From assembly GCF_030580955.1 (NCBI RefSeq), contig NZ_JAUQON010000016.1, positions 62,001 through 126,000 of the forward strand: DNA of 64,000 nucleotides, given 5' to 3'. Numbering within the stretch: position 1 is the first letter of the stretch; every line of letters begins with the position of its first letter. The translations under genes were made by a program, and so were the position numbers. The DNA is from Hymenobacter convexus. GTDB lineage: Bacteria > Bacteroidota > Bacteroidia > Cytophagales > Hymenobacteraceae. Shown here in pieces: positions 44,867 through 53,960 of the stretch. A model generated the notes under the pieces. That model made no database searches and was not told where the DNA came from. It was given only the letters and a program-made list of their open reading frames with translations.

Positions 44867-47527
44867 CTATATCTCCCGTAGGGTATTCAGGAAGTCATCC
44901 AGCTTGTAGGCCCCGTCTACCACGCGGCGCTCATACACCATGAAGTAGCGGAAAGCGTTGCCGGCTTTTTGGGCCCAGGTGGCCCCCAGCTTGATTTTCT
45001 GCTCCGCATCGAGGTGGTCGCCCTTGGTTTCGACCACCAGCGTTTTGCCGCTTTTGGTTTGGATGATGAAGTCGGGGTAGTGGTTCAGGAAGCCGTTGAT
45101 GCGAAAGCCTTTGCCGCGCTCCGGGTTGCGGGTCCAGAAGGCGATGTTGGGCAGGTTGGCTATTTCGTTGATGACCTTCTCCTCGAAGCCGTTGATTTTC
45201 CCCTCTTGTTCATACAGCGACTTGGTGATGTCCTTACTAGTGTCGCCGGGCGAAATCTGGGTGGGGAAGACGTAAGCGGGCTGGATGAATGCCTTGTCTT
45301 GGTCAAGGAAGTTGCGGAATTGCTTGTAGGCGTACTCCTCCGATAGCAGCTTAATCTTGTCCTTGATTTTGCCGGTGTAGGTATACTCGTGGTTGGCAAA
45401 GTCGGTGAACTGCTCGTCGCTAAAGTCTTCCAGAATGCGCTTCACGTAGCGCTCAATCTCCTTGTCGGCAATGGGGTAGAGGTTGCCGATGAGGTCGAGG
45501 ATGCGGCGCGTGAAGTTCTTCACCCGGCTGTCTTTGCGGCTAGGGTCCAGAATGAACGCCATGATGCGCTCCTTCGCGTCGCCGTCGATGCGAGTGAAGG
45601 TAGGCGTGGCTTCCTTCTTGGTTTCGTCGAGGTCCACGCGGTAGAGCTCGGCCGACACACCGTCGAACTTGATGTTGGTATCGGCCTTGCCCAGCGGGAA
45701 GCCTTCGAGCAGGTATTCCTTTTCCAGCAGCACGGCCTGACTGCCCTCGCCGCTATCGAAAAGGCTGGCGGCGGGCTTTTTCCAGAAGAACTGCGGCAAG
45801 ACCAGGGCGGCGGCCTGCTCGCGGAATATTTCCTTGATGGGGTAGGTCTTCACGAGCGATTGGAGCACGGTGGGTAGGGGCGTGGCCCCGCCGGCGGTGC
45901 TGGCGGCCACGGTTTTTTCAAACTCGGCCTGTTGGGCCAGGGCCGCTTCAGCAATGGCCTGCACCGAGCCGACGGCGGCCGGCAGGCTGGCCAGCGGGTC
46001 GGCAACTGACACGGCCGCGGCGGCTTCGTCGGTGGCGGGGGCTAGCGGCGCAATGCGGCTCGTGTCGATGTCGGCCAGGTCATCGGCGGCCGGGCTTGGC
46101 GTGGGCGCGTCGAAGTTGAGCGGGGCCTGCACGAAGGTGGCCAGCGGGTCGGGCGCGGCCAGAGTGGCGGCGTCGGCCACTTTGTAGTCGCGGGCGCTGA
46201 AACCGGCTTTGTTGAGGCCCACCACGATTTTATCGAGCGTTTCCAGAAACTTGCCGGAGGCCGTCAGCACGTAGCTCATGTTGAGCATGGGCGCGGCGTG
46301 CGGGGCCACGTAGGGCTGGCGCAGCACCCGGCCCAGAATCTGCTCCACGTCCACGGCCGACGACTTATCGGCCAGCGAAGCCAGAATGTAGGCAAAAGGC
46401 GCGTCCCAGCCCTCTTTCAGGGCATTCACCGTGATGATGTAGCGCACTTCGCACTTGGGCGAAGCCAGGTCCTCGTTCTTCAGCTCGTTGAGCCCGGCCG
46501 TTTTGATACGGATGTGGCTTTCGGGAATTTTGAGGTCGATGAGCTTCTTTTTCAGCAGCTCGAAGGTGGTGTTATCGTCGGCCGTTTTGGGCTGGGCCTG
46601 AAACAGCACGATGGGCCGGATGTAGCGCCCGCCGGCTTTCTGCTCCTGCTTGGCTTGCAGCTCCAGGTTGCGCTGCAGCTGCAGGGCCGAGTTGATGACT
46701 TCCGTGCGGTCGTTGTGGTTGTAGACGATGACGGGCAGCTTCACCATGTGCTCCTTTTTGAGCGCCAGCGCGTCCACGAAGCTGATGATGTTGCTGTTTT
46801 TGCGGGGCGTGGCCGTCAGGTCGAGGATGAACGAGGGGTTGAGATTCTTGAGCATGTCCACGCTCAGGTCGCTTTCTGCATTATGGCTCTCGTCCACCAC
46901 CACCACCGGGTTCAGGGCCTGAATCACGCGCATGAGCGTGATATCCTCGTCGTCGCCCAGCAGGGTGCCGAAGGACTGTAGGTTGCCGTTTTCCTGGTAC
47001 ACCTTGCGGTCTTCCTTGTTTTTGGCCCGCAGGCTGTCGAAGCTCAACACCACCAGGCTCAGCTGCTCCTGCACGCTGCTGGCCGAAAAGCCGCTGCCTT
47101 GCAGCAGGGCCGCTTTGTCGTACACCTCCACGCGGCCGGCGAAATGGGTGTTGATTTTCTGCCGGTAGGGGTGGCCGGCGTCTTTCAGGTTGCGCAGTGT
47201 CTGGTCGAGGATGGTGATGGAGGGGACCAGCCACACCACGGCCTTGGGCCGGCCCACCGGGAAGGCGGCGAAGATGGTGCGCAGCGCGTTGGCCGCCAGG
47301 AAGGTTTTGCCGCCGGCCGTGGGCACCTTGATGGTGACGTGCGGCACGCCCGGCACCGTGTTTTTGTAAGGCTCGATGGCCGTGCCTGGAAACGGCTGCA
47401 AAGGCGTGCGCGGGTGCGCGGCCCAGAAGTCGTGGAAGGCATCGGGCAGGCGCTTAGTGGCCTGCACGCAGTCCAGAAAACGAGCGAGGTCCGTGATAAC
47501 CTCTTGCTGGTAGGGTTTAAGCTCCAT
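44867..47527 (-). CDS. res: Type III restriction endonuclease subunit (Res)
   Basis: An 886-residue protein of the superfamily 2 helicase/nuclease type. Walker A is PTAGGKT (69-75), the Walker B box DESH (212-215), and later helicase motifs include ITVNALKEGWDAPFAYILAS and QILGRVLRQPYVAP. The C-terminal PD-(D/E)xK nuclease has Asp819 (YPDFII) and Glu833-x-Lys835 (VVETKG). With Mod it cuts DNA that has two unmodified sites in opposite orientation. It begins 12 bases after the mod gene. An Ala/Pro-rich stretch near residues 470-530 looks like a flexible linker. It appears complete and active. Confidence 0.93.
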   Translation of the reverse strand: MELKPYQQEVITDLARFLDCVQATKRLPDAFHDFWAAHPRTPLQPFPGTAIEPYKNTVPGVPHVTIKVPTAGGKTFLAANALRTIFAAFPVGRPKAVVWLVPSITILDQTLRNLKDAGHPYRQKINTHFAGRVEVYDKAALLQGSGFSASSVQEQLSLVVLSFDSLRAKNKEDRKVYQENGNLQSFGTLLGDDEDITLMRVIQALNPVVVVDESHNAESDLSVDMLKNLNPSFILDLTATPRKNSNIISFVDALALKKEHMVKLPVIVYNHNDRTEVINSALQLQRNLELQAKQEQKAGGRYIRPIVLFQAQPKTADDNTTFELLKKKLIDLKIPESHIRIKTAGLNELKNEDLASPKCEVRYIITVNALKEGWDAPFAYILASLADKSSAVDVEQILGRVLRQPYVAPHAAPMLNMSYVLTASGKFLETLDKIVVGLNKAGFSARDYKVADAATLAAPDPLATFVQAPLNFDAPTPSPAADDLADIDTSRIAPLAPATDEAAAAVSVADPLASLPAAVGSVQAIAEAALAQQAEFEKTVAASTAGGATPLPTVLQSLVKTYPIKEIFREQAAALVLPQFFWKKPAASLFDSGEGSQAVLLEKEYLLEGFPLGKADTNIKFDGVSAELYRVDLDETKKEATPTFTRIDGDAKERIMAFILDPSRKDSRVKNFTRRILDLIGNLYPIADKEIERYVKRILEDFSDEQFTDFANHEYTYTGKIKDKIKLLSEEYAYKQFRNFLDQDKAFIQPAYVFPTQISPGDTSKDITKSLYEQEGKINGFEEKVINEIANLPNIAFWTRNPERGKGFRINGFLNHYPDFIIQTKSGKTLVVETKGDHLDAEQKIKLGATWAQKAGNAFRYFMVYERRVVDGAYKLDDFLNTLREI

Positions 47528-47539
47528 ATCGGCCAGGGG

Positions 47540-49204
47540 CTAGAAGCGCGAAATGTCGCGGGGGATTTTTTTGAAAATGATGCCGTGCTGGGTCAGAAAC
47601 TCAGCTGGTAGCAGGCAGTTGTCGGCGTAGATGATGTACTGCCCGGCGCGGGTGCGCATGGTGGCCAGGAAGTCGTGGCTGAGCGTGGTCACAGCATCGG
47701 GCTCGTAGTGGAAGTAATAGGCCGTATCGTCGCAGAGGGCCAGAAATGCCGCGTTGTCAGCCTCGGCCTCGGCTAGGAAGGGGAGGGCCTGTTTGGTTTC
47801 GGCGTAGTAGATATACTGGCGCAGGCCCGGTAGGCCGGCCCGCTCATTCAGCTCGCCACTATCGGTAAACACCGGCTCGCCCAGCGTGAAGTAGTCGAAG
47901 CTGCCGCCAGTGCCGGGCTGGCCGCTGTAGCCCTGCATCACGCGCTTCACCCGCTCCGCCGTGATGTGCTCGGCGTAGTCTTCCATCTCAATCACGATGA
48001 ACTTACGGTTACTGTCCGTCTGCTCTTTATTGAGCTTAAGCACAGCGTGGGCCGTGGTGCCGCTGCCAGCAAAGCTGTCGAGAACGATGGCGTTTTTGTC
48101 AGTGGCGATATGAACAATCTGTTGAATTAGGTCGACTGGTTTGGGTGTGTCAAAGGCTGCCTTTTCGCCAAATATCTTCTCAATGTCCCCTGAGCCATGC
48201 TGGTTAAGCGCAATGTCATACCAAATAGATGGAATGGTCATGCCTTGGCGAGTTTCGAACAGGTAAAGCTTACGCATAGGCGTTTTCGCCTCACCTTTTA
48301 CTCCCCAGTACAGCCGATTCTCCTTTTCCAACTGCTTCATGTCTTCCTGGTTATGACGCCAGCAAGTGCCCTGCCGTGGGAAGACTTCTTCCTTAGTGTA
48401 GGGATTGATAATGCCATAAAAAAGGCTTGCTACAAAGCGCCCGCCTTTTCCATTGGCAGTCGTATCAATTTTGCGGAAAGGACCTTTTGGGTCTGGACCG
48501 TTGGGTTCAGTGAATACTTTGTAGTCAGCGTTCGACTTCTCCGTGCGTTGCAGCAAATTGAATTGCTCTTCCGCCAATGTCTTTTTACCTGGTCCTGATT
48601 TTGCTTTCCCGTACACCAAGATATGCTCATGAATAGAGCCAATAGTCCGGTCATTCGGTGGACTATCCCGCTTCTTCCAGATGATGTCAGCGATAAAATT
48701 ATCGAGGCCAAATATCTCATCAAGCGCCATCTTTAGATTGAAGCACTCGGTATCATCAATCGAAACCCACAAGCTCCCATCATCACTCAACAGCTTATGC
48801 AGCAGTTTTAAGCGTGGGTACATCATGCAGAGCCACTTATCATGACGCGAGAGGTCATCAACTCCGATACCGGCATCTTTGCCCGTCGACTTTGCTTGTA
48901 GCGTAACCTCCAGCCATTTCCGGAGTTTAGGGTCCGATACGTTGTCGTTATAAGTCCACCCTTCTTTACCGGTATTGTAGGGCGGGTCGATATATATGCA
49001 CTTCACCCGGCCCTCGTACTCGGGCAGCAGCGCTTTCAGGGCTTCGAGGTTGTCGCCGTGGATAATCTGGTTGCCGCTGCCGGTAGGCTCGGTGGTTTGG
49101 GTGCCGTCGGCCAGAGCCCCGTACTGGTGGTCGAGGAGGCGAAACGGAACGTCCTGGTGGTGGTTGATGACTTTGTCTTTACCAATCCAGTGGAGGGTGG
49201 GCAT
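47540..49204 (-). CDS. mod: Type III adenine-specific DNA methyltransferase (Mod)
   Basis: A 554-residue beta-class N6-adenine methyltransferase, with the catalytic DPPY (73-76) before the S-adenosylmethionine site DSFAGSGTT (376-384), the usual order for Mod. The region between, about residues 190-330, holds the target-recognition part (KKRDSPPNDRTIGSIHEHIL ...). The ATG at 49202-49204 is chosen because it gives MPTLHWIGKDKVINHH, the common Mod start; the longer frame adds 33 unlikely residues. It methylates one strand of a short asymmetric site, which protects against Res. The sequence site cannot be predicted here. Confidence 0.93.
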   Translation of the reverse strand: MPTLHWIGKDKVINHHQDVPFRLLDHQYGALADGTQTTEPTGSGNQIIHGDNLEALKALLPEYEGRVKCIYIDPPYNTGKEGWTYNDNVSDPKLRKWLEVTLQAKSTGKDAGIGVDDLSRHDKWLCMMYPRLKLLHKLLSDDGSLWVSIDDTECFNLKMALDEIFGLDNFIADIIWKKRDSPPNDRTIGSIHEHILVYGKAKSGPGKKTLAEEQFNLLQRTEKSNADYKVFTEPNGPDPKGPFRKIDTTANGKGGRFVASLFYGIINPYTKEEVFPRQGTCWRHNQEDMKQLEKENRLYWGVKGEAKTPMRKLYLFETRQGMTIPSIWYDIALNQHGSGDIEKIFGEKAAFDTPKPVDLIQQIVHIATDKNAIVLDSFAGSGTTAHAVLKLNKEQTDSNRKFIVIEMEDYAEHITAERVKRVMQGYSGQPGTGGSFDYFTLGEPVFTDSGELNERAGLPGLRQYIYYAETKQALPFLAEAEADNAAFLALCDDTAYYFHYEPDAVTTLSHDFLATMRTRAGQYIIYADNCLLPAEFLTQHGIIFKKIPRDISRF

Positions 49205-49311
49205 GCGGCGAGCGTAAGGGAAGTGAGGCAAAGAAAGCCGCCCGAAGGCGGGCGCTGGTCTTTGTAAATGCGGGGGAGGATGGTGGCCACGTCCACGTGG
49301 CAAGGGTAGGG

Positions 49312-49842
49312 CTAGGTGCGCAGCTGCTTGCGGCGGATGTCGAGGTCTTTTTTCATCACAGCGTTCAGCTTGTGCATCTCATCATTCAGCAGTGGCCGCA
49401 GCTCCCGAGCCTTTTCCTGGTGCGGAAAATCCTGCGTCGATACCATGGCATAGCCCGTATCACCAATCTTGGCGGGCAAGCCTTGTCGGTATTCTGATGA
49501 CCAAGCCGATAGGGCGTCGCAGGCCAATTGCAGATGCTCCAGTACCTCTTCGGGCGCTTTCAGCATGGCCCGCGACAGCAGCGGCGACATAGCCCGATAA
49601 TGCTCGTCGTAGTTCAGCCGTGATTCGGTGTAGCGAATGCCTTCGTGCAGCATTTCCAGTAGGCTCACATAAAAGTCCTCCATCGAATTGTAGTTCTGCA
49701 ACAGCAGGTCCTGCCGAAACTTGCTCCGCTCGCGCCGCCCGCCCAGCATCCAGCTGAGTATGGCCACGACCACGCCAAACAAACCCGCTAGCACCGCCGG
49801 AGCAAGCTGCACGGCCGTTTTTAGTTCTTCCTTGCTCCACAT
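49312..49842 (-). CDS. Single-span membrane protein beside the type III system
   Basis: A 176-residue protein with one N-terminal membrane helix (LAPAVLAGLFGVVVAILSWM) and a helical, likely cytoplasmic remainder (FRQDLLLQNYNSMEDFYVSL; MHKLNAVMKKDLDIRRKQLR). This topology is common for unknown genes in defence regions. It lies 107 bases upstream of mod and 23 bases downstream of the next unknown gene. I do not recognise the family. Confidence 0.65.
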   Translation of the reverse strand: MWSKEELKTAVQLAPAVLAGLFGVVVAILSWMLGGRRERSKFRQDLLLQNYNSMEDFYVSLLEMLHEGIRYTESRLNYDEHYRAMSPLLSRAMLKAPEEVLEHLQLACDALSAWSSEYRQGLPAKIGDTGYAMVSTQDFPHQEKARELRPLLNDEMHKLNAVMKKDLDIRRKQLRT

Positions 49843-49865
49843 ACTGGCCTACGATGCAGTGCCGA

Positions 49866-50399
49866 CTAGCGGAAGCGCATTTGCTTGTTGAGGTCGTAGT
49901 ATTCCAGAAAGATGTCGTAGGCACTGCCGCCCCGGTCGGCCCAGGCCTGCGTTTTCACATAGGCTGCCCGCGCCAGCGAGGGCTTGGCCTGCCGGCTGTC
50001 AGCTCCAATGGTGCCGCCGCCTGCGGGGCGGTCCACGCCGTCGCGCAGCAGCAGGTTTTTCTCGTCGTACACCATTTGGCGCAGGTCCTTATTTTCCTCG
50101 CCGCGCGGCAGCCCCTGCATCAGCAGGCGGCGAATGGCGTAGTTCAGGTCGTAGGATTCCTTCTGGTTGTGCTGGTCGCCGGCAAACTCGGCCCCGAACG
50201 GCTCATCCTGCGCTTCTTCTTCCGGCGAGAAGGCAAAAGCGCCCTGCCGGCCTTCCGCTTCCTCCTGCGCGTCATCGGACAAGCGCTTGAGCCGGGCCAG
50301 AAAGTCCAGCTCCTGCGCGTCGCTTTCTTGCTTTTCGGAATCGTGCGGCTGGTTTTCGTCGAACTCGTCTTCGTTCGGGAGGTCGTAAGTGTCTTTCAT
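49866..50399 (-). CDS. Acidic hypothetical protein beside the HTH-ImmA/IrrE gene
   Basis: A 177-residue protein with a very acidic N-terminal half (MKDTYDLPNEDEFDENQPHD; EEEAQDEPFGAEFAGDQH) and a helical second half (LNYAIRRLLMQGLPRGEENK; YDIFLEYYDLNKQMRFR). It starts seven bases after the stop of the ImmA/IrrE gene, so both are expressed together; it could be the partner or substrate of that metallopeptidase. The function is unknown. Confidence 0.65.
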   Translation of the reverse strand: MKDTYDLPNEDEFDENQPHDSEKQESDAQELDFLARLKRLSDDAQEEAEGRQGAFAFSPEEEAQDEPFGAEFAGDQHNQKESYDLNYAIRRLLMQGLPRGEENKDLRQMVYDEKNLLLRDGVDRPAGGGTIGADSRQAKPSLARAAYVKTQAWADRGGSAYDIFLEYYDLNKQMRFR

Positions 50400-50406
50400 G
50401 AGCTAA

Positions 50407-51663
50407 CTAGGCAACGGATTGCGGGGTGTTTTGAGAAGAAGGAGCCAGGATGGTGCGTACCTCGTCGCCCTCGTTGGCCAGCGACGTGTCGGGCGTCAGC
50501 CAGGGCGCGCGGCTCAGCCCAGCGGTACACGCGTCGGACTTGGGCATGAAGCGGCTATAAAACTGCCATCCCGTCTTGTCCTGCTTCTCGCTCAGCTCCA
50601 TGGCGTAGCGGTAATAGATGATGGATGGGTGCACGTTGTTCTGCGCCGCGTAGGTGTTCACGAACGACTCGACGTTGATGTAATTCTTAATGTACTCGTA
50701 CTTCTGCCGGGGCAGCAGCAACTCGTCGGCGAACTGGTTGGCCTGCTCTTCCAGCAGGAAAAGGTCTTCTACCCCTTCCGTCAGGTGGTACTTGATAACC
50801 GCTAGCTTGTCGAGATGAAACAGGACGTGGCCCAACTCGTGCAGCAGCGTAAACCAGAGCCGGGGGTAGCTCTTAAAGTGGTCCGTGATGACGATGCAGG
50901 GCTTTTTGTTGATGATGAACGTGCCACCCTGCACAGCCGTGCTGGGGAGGGCCTTCTGCATAATCACCGTCACGCCCGCCGCGTACAGCGCCCGCATCAC
51001 GGTGAGCATTCCCCCCCGTTCCTGCCGGGTGTAGCGCCGAATCTGCGTCACCAACTTTTCCACCTGCCGGATGTCGAACGGGTTCGGGTTCTGCACCCGC
51101 TGGAATTGCTGCACGGCCGACATAATCCAGAAGGCCTTCATCTTATCCTCCACCCGCGTGTTGGCCTTATGGTAAAGCACGGCTGCCATTTCAGTGCCGT
51201 ATTCATACAAGGAGTTCAGCCCGAAGTAGTGCTTTATCCGGTCCCGGATGTGCCCGTAATCCATTGACTCGATGAAGCCAAGCTTGCGTAAGCGCACCAC
51301 GTCGAAGTTGCGCACGATGAATGACGCTTCCTTCACCCGTTCCACCGTCTTATAGTCCTCCGCTGGCATCACCGAAGCGGCCACCAATTTCATAACCTGC
51401 TCGATGCTCACGTCCAGAAAGTGCGCCAGCTTAAGAGCAGTCAGCACGTCCAGCTTTTGCAGCGCGCCCGTTACCAGTCGCTCATATGAGGTGCGCGTCA
51501 TGCTCAGAATCTCGCTGGCCGCCTTTGTCGACAGCCCGAGCTCCTCACGGCGGCGCTCAATAAGACTTGCCAAAGAAGGGGCATCAGACGACGCCAGCAG
51601 CTTGAGCACCTCATCCATTAAATCGGATGGGAGGTCAGGGCCATTTGCAAAGTTGTCGCTCAT
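50407..51663 (-). CDS. Helix-turn-helix protein with ImmA/IrrE metallopeptidase domain
   Basis: A 418-residue protein. Residues 30-95 form an XRE-type helix-turn-helix (ERRREELGLSTKAASEILSM ... HFLDVSIEQVM). Residues 205-320 form an ImmA/IrrE zincin domain with the motif LHELGH (His275, Glu276, His279) and a distal Glu-rich helix (LFLLEEQANQFADELLLP). Such fused proteins often cut a repressor or antitoxin after stress. The ATG at 51661-51663 is chosen; an operator-like palindrome sits 36 bases upstream. It begins the unit 51663-47540 or further, which includes mod and res, so it may regulate the type III system. Confidence 0.88.
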   Translation of the reverse strand: MSDNFANGPDLPSDLMDEVLKLLASSDAPSLASLIERRREELGLSTKAASEILSMTRTSYERLVTGALQKLDVLTALKLAHFLDVSIEQVMKLVAASVMPAEDYKTVERVKEASFIVRNFDVVRLRKLGFIESMDYGHIRDRIKHYFGLNSLYEYGTEMAAVLYHKANTRVEDKMKAFWIMSAVQQFQRVQNPNPFDIRQVEKLVTQIRRYTRQERGGMLTVMRALYAAGVTVIMQKALPSTAVQGGTFIINKKPCIVITDHFKSYPRLWFTLLHELGHVLFHLDKLAVIKYHLTEGVEDLFLLEEQANQFADELLLPRQKYEYIKNYINVESFVNTYAAQNNVHPSIIYYRYAMELSEKQDKTGWQFYSRFMPKSDACTAGLSRAPWLTPDTSLANEGDEVRTILAPSSQNTPQSVA

Positions 51664-51698
51664 AGGGAATACCAATTCTTTTGGCAAAGATAGCAGAC

Positions 51699-51714
51699 TG
51701 TACAATTTTGTACA
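51699..51714. promoter_or_regulatory. Palindrome TGTACAATTTTGTACA upstream of the HTH-ImmA/IrrE gene
   Basis: TGTACAA and TTGTACA form a perfect inverted repeat with a two-base centre, 36 bases upstream of the ATG of the HTH-ImmA/IrrE gene. This is a likely operator for self-control of that gene. No promoter elements could be placed with certainty. Confidence 0.6.
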
Positions 51715-51878
51715 ACAGATAAAGGCGGCAAATTTTATCAATTTGAAGCCTCACAATTCAAAGTGCCAGTTCTACAGCGCTTGACCTGCCGCATTACCCG
51801 ATTAATTCTGCCCTGCAAGCCAAAATGACTTTGATGCTAACGCCATAAGCATTAGCTAAAATGCCACCAGTGTTGCGC

Positions 51879-53243
51879 CTACCGCACTACCAATAAATCT
51901 TCCAATCGAGTAGTGAAAGCTGGTGAGCGCCACTGGGCTTTGCCTTCCCAGGGCGCGGTGTTGCCCTTCCCGGCCGCAGTGCGGTGCTCAGGGGAGGGTA
52001 CTGCCGCAGCAAGGCGCACGGCTCCTTTTCCGAAGCGCAGATTCAGTGCATCGAGGCTGGCCATCAAGCCGGGCCGGGCTGGTGCAATAGTCTGTTCCTC
52101 CTGCTTGGCCTTAAGAGGAGGGGGAGAAGTTGCGCTACCAAACAAGGAAAGCTGCAGGCCCACCCCGGGCGGCTCCAGGCCATCGAGCACTACGCCCGCC
52201 TTGTGGTAGACCGTGCCCGGCTCCCACAGTCGGTGGAGCAGCGCGCGGGCATAGCTCAGTAGCACCGTAGTGTCGGCAGTTGGTCCGATGGGCAGCGTGA
52301 GCGTCGCCGAGCGCGAAAAAGGTGGCAGGACATTGGCCGCAAAGCGGTTTTTGCTGATATAAACGGTCAGCACATGGGCTGTGTCGCCCTGCGCCCGTAG
52401 CTTCTCGGCCGCCCGGGATACGAATGCTGATACAGCTCCATACACGTCCGAAAAGGCGCTGAGCGGCCGGCCGAACGTTCGCGAGCAGCTGAGGCTTTGC
52501 CGGCTGAGGGTGCCATCTTCCGAAGGGTGCAGCCCCGTGCAGGGACGGCCTTGCAGTTCCTGCACCAGGCGCGCCCCCACGACCCCGCCCAAGTGCTTGC
52601 GCGCCCATGCGTCCGATACGCGGGCCAGGTCGGCGGCCGTGTCAACGCCGGCCGCGGCGAGCTTGGTGGCGTACTGCCGACTGATGCCCCACACGTCGCC
52701 CACCTCCACCTGCGCCAGGGCCCAGGCCCGCCGCTCGGCGTTGTCAAGGTAAAGAACCCCGCCGAGGTCCGGGTTCTTCTTGGCAATGCGGTTGGCCAGC
52801 TTGGCCAGGGTTTTGGTGGGCGCCACGCCCACGCAGGTCGGAATGCCCGTTCGGGACCTGACACCCGCCCGAAGCTTCCGGGCAAAGGTGTCCAGGCTGC
52901 CGTGGTATTTCTCCATCCCGGCCAGGTCCAGGAACGCCTCGTCGATGGAATACACTTCCACGGCCGGTGCCGTCTGACCCAAATACCACATCACCCGTCG
53001 GCTCATGTCCCCATAAAGGGCATAATTGCTCGAAAAAATGGTTACGTCGTGTTGCTTCAGCAGTTCCTTAACCTGGAAATACGGCTCGCCCATTTTCAGG
53101 CCTAGCGCCTTGGCTTCGGCCGAGCGGCTGATGATGTTGCCGTCATTGTTTGAAAGCACCACCACGGGCCGGCCCTCGTAGCGCGGCTGGAAGACTCGTT
53201 CGCAGCTGACGTAGAAATTGTTGCAATCTAGGAGCCCGTACAT
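51879..53243 (-). CDS. umuC: Y-family DNA polymerase V catalytic subunit
   Basis: A 454-residue UmuC. It has MYGLLDCNNFYVSCERVFQP with the metal-binding Asp6, the steric-gate and fingers region RPVVVLSNNDGNIISRSAEA, the catalytic SIDEAF (Asp101, Glu102), two helix-hairpin-helix elements near 180-210, the little-finger domain and the UmuC-type C-terminal extension. It copies damaged DNA in the SOS or stress response together with UmuD'. The start at 53241-53243 is chosen by family length. It begins two bases after the umuD stop. Plasmid-borne umuDC operons are well known and raise mutation rates. Confidence 0.93.
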   Translation of the reverse strand: MYGLLDCNNFYVSCERVFQPRYEGRPVVVLSNNDGNIISRSAEAKALGLKMGEPYFQVKELLKQHDVTIFSSNYALYGDMSRRVMWYLGQTAPAVEVYSIDEAFLDLAGMEKYHGSLDTFARKLRAGVRSRTGIPTCVGVAPTKTLAKLANRIAKKNPDLGGVLYLDNAERRAWALAQVEVGDVWGISRQYATKLAAAGVDTAADLARVSDAWARKHLGGVVGARLVQELQGRPCTGLHPSEDGTLSRQSLSCSRTFGRPLSAFSDVYGAVSAFVSRAAEKLRAQGDTAHVLTVYISKNRFAANVLPPFSRSATLTLPIGPTADTTVLLSYARALLHRLWEPGTVYHKAGVVLDGLEPPGVGLQLSLFGSATSPPPLKAKQEEQTIAPARPGLMASLDALNLRFGKGAVRLAAAVPSPEHRTAAGKGNTAPWEGKAQWRSPAFTTRLEDLLVVR

Positions 53244-53245
53244 AG

Positions 53246-53722
53246 CTATTCGCGGGTATGAAGTAAGGCGTGCAGCTTGCCGGGTACCAGCTCGTGCACG
53301 ACGTGGGTCACCACTCCCCAGATGCGTAGCCCGTCCGGGTCGGTAATCTCGTAAGGGCTGTAGGCGGGATTTTCCGGCATCAGCCACCAGATTTGGCCTT
53401 TGCGCACCAAGCGCTTGACGGTTACCTCGCCCTCGACCACCGCGACGACGACGTGGTTGTGGTCCGCTTCCAGGTGCTTGTCCACAGCCAGCAGGTCGCC
53501 GGCATGAATTTCGGCTCCCGCCATGCTCTCGCCCGATACCCGCACCAGGTACGTGGCATCTGGGTGCCGCAACAGCAGCCGGTTCAGGTCGAACAGGCCC
53601 CCGACCTCGACGTGGTCATTGGCTGGGGAAGGAAAACCAGCGGGTACCAGGCAGCTGAAATAAGGCAGCAGGAAGGGGGTGGGAGTAGGCGCTGGGACCC
53701 GTATTAAATCTATTTCACTCAT
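53246..53722 (-). CDS. umuD: UmuD-like, self-cleaving polymerase V subunit (S24 peptidase)
   Basis: A 158-residue S24/LexA-type peptidase. It has a probable cleavage site Ala28-Gly29 (VPAGFPSPAN), the catalytic Ser66 (RVSGESMAGA) and Lys103 (VTVKRLV) at the usual spacing, and the C-terminal beta domain. No DNA-binding domain is present, so it is UmuD and not LexA. After cleavage by RecA filaments the short form joins UmuC. It is followed immediately by umuC. The inverted repeat at 53768-53786 upstream may be the operator. Confidence 0.92.
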   Translation of the reverse strand: MSEIDLIRVPAPTPTPFLLPYFSCLVPAGFPSPANDHVEVGGLFDLNRLLLRHPDATYLVRVSGESMAGAEIHAGDLLAVDKHLEADHNHVVVAVVEGEVTVKRLVRKGQIWWLMPENPAYSPYEITDPDGLRIWGVVTHVVHELVPGKLHALLHTRE

Positions 53723-53767
53723 AGGTCAGCAGGATAAGAGGAACGCAAAGTAAACGTGTGCCAATTA

Positions 53768-53786
53768 AGTTAGTATGTCGCTAACT
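53768..53786. promoter_or_regulatory. Inverted repeat upstream of umuD
   Basis: AGTTAG (53768-53773) and CTAACT (53781-53786) form a perfect inverted repeat around TATGTCG, 46 bases before the umuD start and within the divergent region shared with the AlbA_2-domain gene. It is a candidate operator for an SOS-type or other repressor; it does not resemble the proteobacterial LexA box. Confidence 0.5.
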
Positions 53787-53960
53787 AATAAAATTGGCAA
53801 TTGGTTACGAATACGATAAGACCGCCAGTATGCTTACTACTTAATGAGGAGCTACCCTTTGCCGCGTTCCACGCTAAAAAATGCCTGTTATAGGAAGGTT
53901 ACCCAAGTTGCTACCTTGCGCAGGGTTTACTTTCCCGACGCTGTTCCCATTGCCCCGATT

